Below are positions 60,075 through 64,000 of a DNA stretch of 64,000 bases, one piece after another. The DNA comes from Variovorax paradoxus (GTDB taxonomy: Bacteria; Pseudomonadota; Gammaproteobacteria; Burkholderiales; Burkholderiaceae_C): contig NZ_JAGGNV010000008.1 of NCBI RefSeq assembly GCF_018614955.1, positions 1-64,000 on the forward strand, read 5' to 3'. The notes beneath the pieces were generated by a model, which saw only the letters and a program-made list of their open reading frames with translations, was not told where the DNA came from and did no database searches. A program made the position numbers and the translations under genes. Every line of letters begins with the position of its first letter. Position 1 is the stretch's first letter.

Positions 60075-61027
60075 CAGAAGTAACCGTCTTTCTTGCGCTT
60101 CTCCATCGAAGCCTCGGATGTCTTGTCGTCCATGCGCGTGGCGCCGCGCTCGCTCACTTCGGCCGCAAGCGTCTCGACCACCACGTCGGCGGCGTCGGCC
60201 GCCAGGCTGTCGACCGGGCAGGTGCAGGTGATGTCGCCCACGGTGCGGAAGCGCACGTCGCGCATCTCCACCTTCTCGCCGTCGCGCGGCGGCGTGAGTT
60301 CGGTCACCGGCACCAAGAGGCCGCGGCGTTCGACCACCTCGCGCTTGTGCGTGTAGTAGATCGAGGGCAGGGCGACATGCTCGCGCTCGATGTACTGCCA
60401 GACGTCGAGTTCGGTCCAGTTGGAGATCGGGAACACGCGGAAGTGTTCGCCGGGCGCCAGGCGCGTGTTGAACAGGGTCCAGAGCTCAGGGCGCTGGTCC
60501 TTGGGCTGCCATTGGCCGAAGGCGTCGCGATGCGAAAAGATGCGCTCCTTGGCGCGTGCCTTTTCTTCGTCGCGGCGCGCACCGCCGATCAACGCATCGA
60601 AGCGGAATTCCTCGATCGCTTCGAGCAGCGTGACCGACTGGTGCACGTTGCGCGATTCGCCCGGATGGGCGAGGCGCACGGTGCCGCGCGCCATCGAGTC
60701 TTCGACGCTGCGCACGATCAACTCGGCGCCGAGCTCCTGTGCGCGGTGGTCGCGAAAGGCCGTCACTTCGGGGAAGTTGTGGCCGGTGTCGATCATCAGC
60801 AGCGGGTAGGGGATGCGGCCGGCCCCGAAGGCCTTCTCGGCGCACTTCAATAGCACCAGCGAATCCTTGCCACCCGAGAACAGCAGGGTCGGGCGCTCGA
60901 AGGAGGCCGCGACTTCGCGCAGGATGAAGATGGTTTCTTCTTCCAGCGCGTCGAGCTGCGTGTTGGACAGGCGCGCGGGCAGGTGCGTGCTTTGCAGCAG
61001 CAGGTCGTATTCGGTGCGGGCGTTCAT
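60074..61027 (-). CDS. cysD: sulfate adenylyltransferase subunit 2
   Basis: 317-residue catalytic subunit with the PP-loop LLFSGGKDSLVLLK and IGGARRDEEKARAKERIFS, which bind ATP. The product is APS plus pyrophosphate. Typical ending MEKRKKDGYF. Coupled to cysN by TGATG overlap; 30 bases after cysH. Confidence 0.96.
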   Translation of the reverse strand: MNARTEYDLLLQSTHLPARLSNTQLDALEEETIFILREVAASFERPTLLFSGGKDSLVLLKCAEKAFGAGRIPYPLLMIDTGHNFPEVTAFRDHRAQELGAELIVRSVEDSMARGTVRLAHPGESRNVHQSVTLLEAIEEFRFDALIGGARRDEEKARAKERIFSHRDAFGQWQPKDQRPELWTLFNTRLAPGEHFRVFPISNWTELDVWQYIEREHVALPSIYYTHKREVVERRGLLVPVTELTPPRDGEKVEMRDVRFRTVGDITCTCPVDSLAADAADVVVETLAAEVSERGATRMDDKTSEASMEKRKKDGYF

Positions 61028-61057
61028 GAGGAGGATTCGGGAATCAGGAAATGAGGT

Positions 61058-61801
61058 TCAGGCAATGGCGCGAATCGGAATGACCGAGGACACGGCGCCG
61101 TCCACATGCAGGCCGCATTCCTTGGCGCTTTCCTGCTCCCACCACCAGCGGCCCGAGCGGAAGTCTTCGCCCAGGGTCACGGCGCGGGTGCACGGCGCGC
61201 AGCCGATGCTGGGAAAGAACTGGTCGTGCAGCGGGTTGTAGGGCACCTGGTGCGTGGCGATGTAGTGCCAGACCTCGCCCCAGGTCCAGTTCGCGAGCGG
61301 GTTGATCTTGACGCGCTCTGCCTGCTCTTCGATGAGCTCGACCTCGGCACGCGCGCCGGACTGCTCGCGCCGCAGGCCCGTGATCCAGCCGCGCTTGCCG
61401 GCGAGCGCACGCTCCAGCGGCTCCATCTTGCGGATGTGGCAGCAGGCCTTGCGCAGATCCAGGCTGCGGTACATCGCTTCTTCGCCGTTCTCGGCCACGA
61501 AGGCTGCGGCCGCCTCGGCCACAGGGCGGTAGATCTCGACCTCGCGGCCGTAGTGCGACTGCAGGCGTTCGAGCAGTTCGAGCGTCTCGGCATGCAGCTT
61601 GCCCGTTTCGAGCACGAAGATGCCCGACTGCACCTGAAAGCGGTGCAGCAGGTCGGTCACCACCATGTCCTCGGCACCCAGGCTGGAGGCTTGCGTGATC
61701 GGCGCGAACTCCTGCGCCGCGCCGCGCAGCAGCGCCACGCTTTCGGCGAGCTTGGTCTCGAAATCGGCGGAGGGCTTGGCGTAGAGCGAGATGGCGTTCA
61801 T
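61058..61801 (-). CDS. cysH: adenylylsulfate (APS) reductase
   Basis: 247-residue PAPS/APS reductase family enzyme. It has the cysteine pair KACCHIRKMEP and GCAPCTRAV that bind a [4Fe-4S] cluster, and ECGLH near the end: the assimilatory APS-reducing type, which needs thioredoxin and gives sulfite directly from APS. This explains the absence of cysC. Five bases after the DUF934 gene, in the cysI-DUF934-cysH-cysD-cysN order. Confidence 0.95.
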   Translation of the reverse strand: MNAISLYAKPSADFETKLAESVALLRGAAQEFAPITQASSLGAEDMVVTDLLHRFQVQSGIFVLETGKLHAETLELLERLQSHYGREVEIYRPVAEAAAAFVAENGEEAMYRSLDLRKACCHIRKMEPLERALAGKRGWITGLRREQSGARAEVELIEEQAERVKINPLANWTWGEVWHYIATHQVPYNPLHDQFFPSIGCAPCTRAVTLGEDFRSGRWWWEQESAKECGLHVDGAVSSVIPIRAIA

Positions 61802-61806
61802 TGGCT

Positions 61807-62205
61807 TCAGGCCGTTTCGCGCTTGAAGAGGGGCGTGGTCTGCACTGCGTCGCCCTGGTAGAAGGCCGAGAAGCGGTCGAACTGGCGCTGCGCGGCGGAG
61901 GCGTCGACGCCTTCCTTGAGCACCGCGCTCGAAAAGCCGGTGCGCTCCATCTGCACCAGCTGGTCGATCAGCACGTCGCCGGTGGCGCGGATGTCGCCCT
62001 TGAAGCCGAGCCGGCGGCGCAGCAGGAAGGCCTGGCTGTAGGCGCGGCCGTCGGTGAACTTCGGGAAGTTCAGGTCGATGCGGTCCACGTCGTCGAGGCA
62101 GACCTCGATTGCGAGCGGGTCGGCGTCGTTGGGCAGCTGCAGCACGTTCGGCTCGCCGTCGTCCACGTGTTCCTCGCTGGAAAGGATTCGAAGCGTCTTG
62201 TTCAT
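61807..62205 (-). CDS. DUF934 (COG3749) protein of the sulfite-reduction operon
   Basis: 132-residue protein (DDVDRIDLNFPKFTDGRAYS; QAFLLRRRLGFKGDIRATGD) of DUF934, almost always found beside cysI/cysH and suspected to assist sulfite reductase; the function is not established. The ATG at 62205 is immediately preceded by a 51-bp dispersed repeat whose end supplies GGGGG as the apparent ribosome site. A longer frame through the repeat exists but is not expected. Confidence 0.88.
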   Translation of the reverse strand: MNKTLRILSSEEHVDDGEPNVLQLPNDADPLAIEVCLDDVDRIDLNFPKFTDGRAYSQAFLLRRRLGFKGDIRATGDVLIDQLVQMERTGFSSAVLKEGVDASAAQRQFDRFSAFYQGDAVQTTPLFKRETA

Positions 62206-62207
62206 AG

Positions 62208-62258
62208 GGCCCCCACGCTCGGCACTGACGTGTCCTCGCTGCCCCCCAAGGGGGCGCG
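62208..62258 (-). repeat. 51-bp dispersed repeat, copy 2 (intergenic)
   Basis: Second copy of the element at 14240-14290, opposite orientation in the window, 49 of 51 bases equal by eye. It occupies most of the 82-base cysI-DUF934 gap and ends two bases before the DUF934 ATG, providing TGGGGGCC as its upstream sequence. One end forms a GCCCCC/GGGGGC hairpin. Confidence 0.85.
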
Positions 62259-62287
62259 AGCTTGCTTGAAGCGGTTCTGCTCTGCGC

Positions 62288-64000
62288 TCATGCCGCCTCC
62301 TCGACCTTGAAGCGCGCACCGTTGGCCGCGGCCTTGAAAGGCTCGATGCCGACGCGGCGCAGCGCGTCGATGAAGCTCTCTCCGGCCTCGCGCGTGTCGC
62401 GGTAGGTGTTGAGCACGGCCTCGATCACGTCCGGCACTTCGACTGCCGAGAACGAGGGACCGACCACCTTGCCGGGCTGCGCCGCGCCCGACAGCGCCGA
62501 GCCGTCAGAGCCGCCCAGCGTGACCTGGTACCACTCCTTGCCGTCCTTGTCGACGCCGAGGATGCCGATGTGGCCGCTGTGGTGGTGGCCGCAGGAGTTG
62601 ATGCAGCCGCTGATGTGCAGGTCGATCTCGCCCAGGTCGTCGAGCTCGTCCAGGTCCTGGTAGCGCTCGGTGATGGCTTCGGCGATCGGGATCGAGCGTG
62701 CGTTGGCCAGCGCGCAGAAGTCGCCGCCGGGGCACGCGATCATGTCGGTCAAGAGGTGCACGTTGGCGCTGGCGAAGCCGGCCTCGCGGGCGCTGAGCCA
62801 CAGCGCGTGCAGGTCTTCGGCATGGACCCAGGGCAGGAGCAGGTTCTGGTCGTGCGTGACGCGCGCCTCGCCGGCGCTGAAGCGGTCGGCCAGCCGCGCC
62901 GCGGTGTCGAGCTGATCGGCCGACGCGTCGCCCGGCGCCTGGCCGATGCGCTTGAACGAGAGGGTGACCGCGCGCAGGGCGGGGTTCTGGTGCGGCGCCA
63001 CGTTGCGCTGCAGCCAGCGCGCGAACATCACGTCGTCGGCCGCCTGCGCGCGCAGCTCGGCATCGGTCTCTTCGGCGCTCTGGAACACGCGGGTCGCGAG
63101 CGTCGGCGGCACGAAGGAGGCAGCCACCCGGTCGTACTCGGACTGCGTGATGGTGTGCGGTGCGCCGTCGTGCTCGAGGATCTGCTTGTACTCGGCTTCG
63201 ACGTCGTCGATGTAGCGCTGGCCTTCGGCCTTCACGAGGATCTTGATGCGCGCCTTGTAGATGTTGTCGCGCCGGCCGTAGCGGTTGTAGACCCGCACCA
63301 CGGCCTCGAGGTAATTCATGATCTGGTTCCACGGCAGGAACTCGCGCAGCACGGTGCCGATGATCGGCGTGCGGCCCATGCCGCCGCCCACCTGCACGCG
63401 GAAGCCGAGCTCGCCGGCCTCGTTCTTCACCAGCTTGAGGCCCACGTCGTGCCAGCCGGTGGCGGCGCGGTCTTCGGCCGCGCCGGTGATCGCGATCTTG
63501 AACTTGCGCGGCAGGAAGGCGAACTCCGGATGCAGCGTGCTCCACTGCCGCATGATCTCGGCGAAGGGGCGCGGATCGGCGACCTCGTCGACTGCGATGC
63601 CGGCGCGCTCGTCGCTGGTGATGTTGCGGATGCAGTTGCCGCTGGTCTGGATGCCGTGCATGTCGACCGAGGCCAAGAGGTCCATCACGTCGGCCGACTT
63701 GGCCAGCGGGATCCAGTTGTACTGCACGTTCTGGCGCGTCGTGAAGTGACCGTAGTGCGTGGGCAGCTTGTGCGTACCGAGCTTGCCCTGGGTCTTGAGT
63801 GCGGTCTTGTAGACCTCGGCCTCGGGCTCGTCGTACTCGCGGGCGATGCGGGCCAGCACGCGCAGCTGGGCGCTGGAGAGTTCGCCGTAGGGCACCGCGA
63901 CGCGCAGCATCGGCGCGTAGCGCTGCACGTACCAGCCGTTCTGCAGGCGAAGCGGCCGGAACTCGTCTTCGGAGAGCTTGCCGGTCTGCCAGCGTTCCAG
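62288..64000 (-). CDS. cysI: sulfite reductase hemoprotein (beta) subunit, 5' end outside the window
   Basis: Partial gene, reading on past base 64000; about 570 residues visible. Siroheme/[4Fe-4S] features: TSGNCIRNITSDERAG, ACPGGDFCALA and SGCINSCGHHHSGHIGILG (the C-x5-C and C-x3-C cluster ligands), and NVQYNWIPL. It reduces sulfite to sulfide with electrons from a reductase or ferredoxin. The frame is open to the window edge (VQRYAPMLRVAV preceded by more coding sequence). Leads the DUF934-cysH-cysD-cysN set downstream. Confidence 0.95.
   Translation of the reverse strand: MERWQTGKLSEDEFRPLRLQNGWYVQRYAPMLRVAVPYGELSSAQLRVLARIAREYDEPEAEVYKTALKTQGKLGTHKLPTHYGHFTTRQNVQYNWIPLAKSADVMDLLASVDMHGIQTSGNCIRNITSDERAGIAVDEVADPRPFAEIMRQWSTLHPEFAFLPRKFKIAITGAAEDRAATGWHDVGLKLVKNEAGELGFRVQVGGGMGRTPIIGTVLREFLPWNQIMNYLEAVVRVYNRYGRRDNIYKARIKILVKAEGQRYIDDVEAEYKQILEHDGAPHTITQSEYDRVAASFVPPTLATRVFQSAEETDAELRAQAADDVMFARWLQRNVAPHQNPALRAVTLSFKRIGQAPGDASADQLDTAARLADRFSAGEARVTHDQNLLLPWVHAEDLHALWLSAREAGFASANVHLLTDMIACPGGDFCALANARSIPIAEAITERYQDLDELDDLGEIDLHISGCINSCGHHHSGHIGILGVDKDGKEWYQVTLGGSDGSALSGAAQPGKVVGPSFSAVEVPDVIEAVLNTYRDTREAGESFIDALRRVGIEPFKAAANGARFKVEEAA

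Overview
The window looks like a chromosomal core segment of a high-GC betaproteobacterium of the Comamonadaceae, most like Variovorax. I judge this from protein resemblance, gene order (ilvB-ilvH-ilvC-pssA-leuA; cysI-DUF934-cysH-cysD-cysN; an ECF sigma factor with DUF3619 and DUF3106) and very GC-rich third codon positions. I ran no database search. No phage, insertion sequence, CRISPR array or rRNA operon is visible. There is one tRNA, tRNA-Asn(GTT).

Layout. 0-6.8 kb: aldehyde dehydrogenase, exported peroxiredoxin, a phospholipase D lipoprotein / fatty-acid hydroxylase / unknown-protein operon, and three small or unknown genes. 6.8-10.1 kb: a membrane proton pyrophosphatase carrying an extra OmpA-like C-terminal domain, divergent from soluble pyrophosphatase. 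10.1-15.8 kb: a Bug-type binding protein and M20 peptidase with a divergent LysR regulator, then a COG3146 acyltransferase-like gene and an EamA transporter. 15.8-19.8 kb: a nadE remnant fused to the start of glnB, a LOG-family gene, and an ECF sigma - DUF3619 - DUF3106 - RDD - dgkA run. 19.8-27.9 kb: branched-chain amino-acid genes ilvB, ilvH, ilvC, then pssA, then two different leuA genes behind a leucine attenuator. 28.0-31.5 kb: a PBP7-like endopeptidase, an IclR regulator, and the paired N-degron transferases bpt and aat. 31.6-39.6 kb: an orphan molybdenum hydroxylase large subunit, pobA with a divergent IclR regulator, and a two-component system followed by an HtrA protease. 40.4-49.2 kb: a polyol (mannitol/sorbitol/arabinitol) ABC-transport and dehydrogenase operon with an AraC regulator. 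49.3-51.1 kb: small unknown genes and tRNA-Asn. 51.2-56.6 kb: thiamin genes thiO-thiS-thiG-thiE, opposing thiD, and cytX under a TPP riboswitch. 56.7-64.0 kb: PAP2 phosphatase, a ferredoxin reductase-like protein, 7Fe ferredoxin, and sulfate assimilation genes cysN, cysD, cysH, a DUF934 gene and partial cysI.

How it fits together. Acetolactate from IlvBH is converted by IlvC towards valine and isoleucine, and 2-ketoisovalerate feeds the LeuA reaction; a 17-residue peptide with two consecutive CTA codons plus competing hairpins predicts leucine attenuation. CysDN makes APS, the Cys-rich CysH reduces APS directly, and CysI reduces sulfite; CysD also produces pyrophosphate, which the two pyrophosphatases elsewhere in the window can remove. 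The polyol operon imports sugar alcohols, oxidises them with two dehydrogenases and phosphorylates xylulose.

Most notable observations: the pyrophosphatase-OmpA fusion; a 51-bp repeat present twice (once inside a coding sequence, once supplying a Shine-Dalgarno-like tract); the deleted and frameshifted nadE upstream of glnB; the leu attenuator; a PmrA-box-like site between a two-component system and htrA; and a probable CTG start codon.
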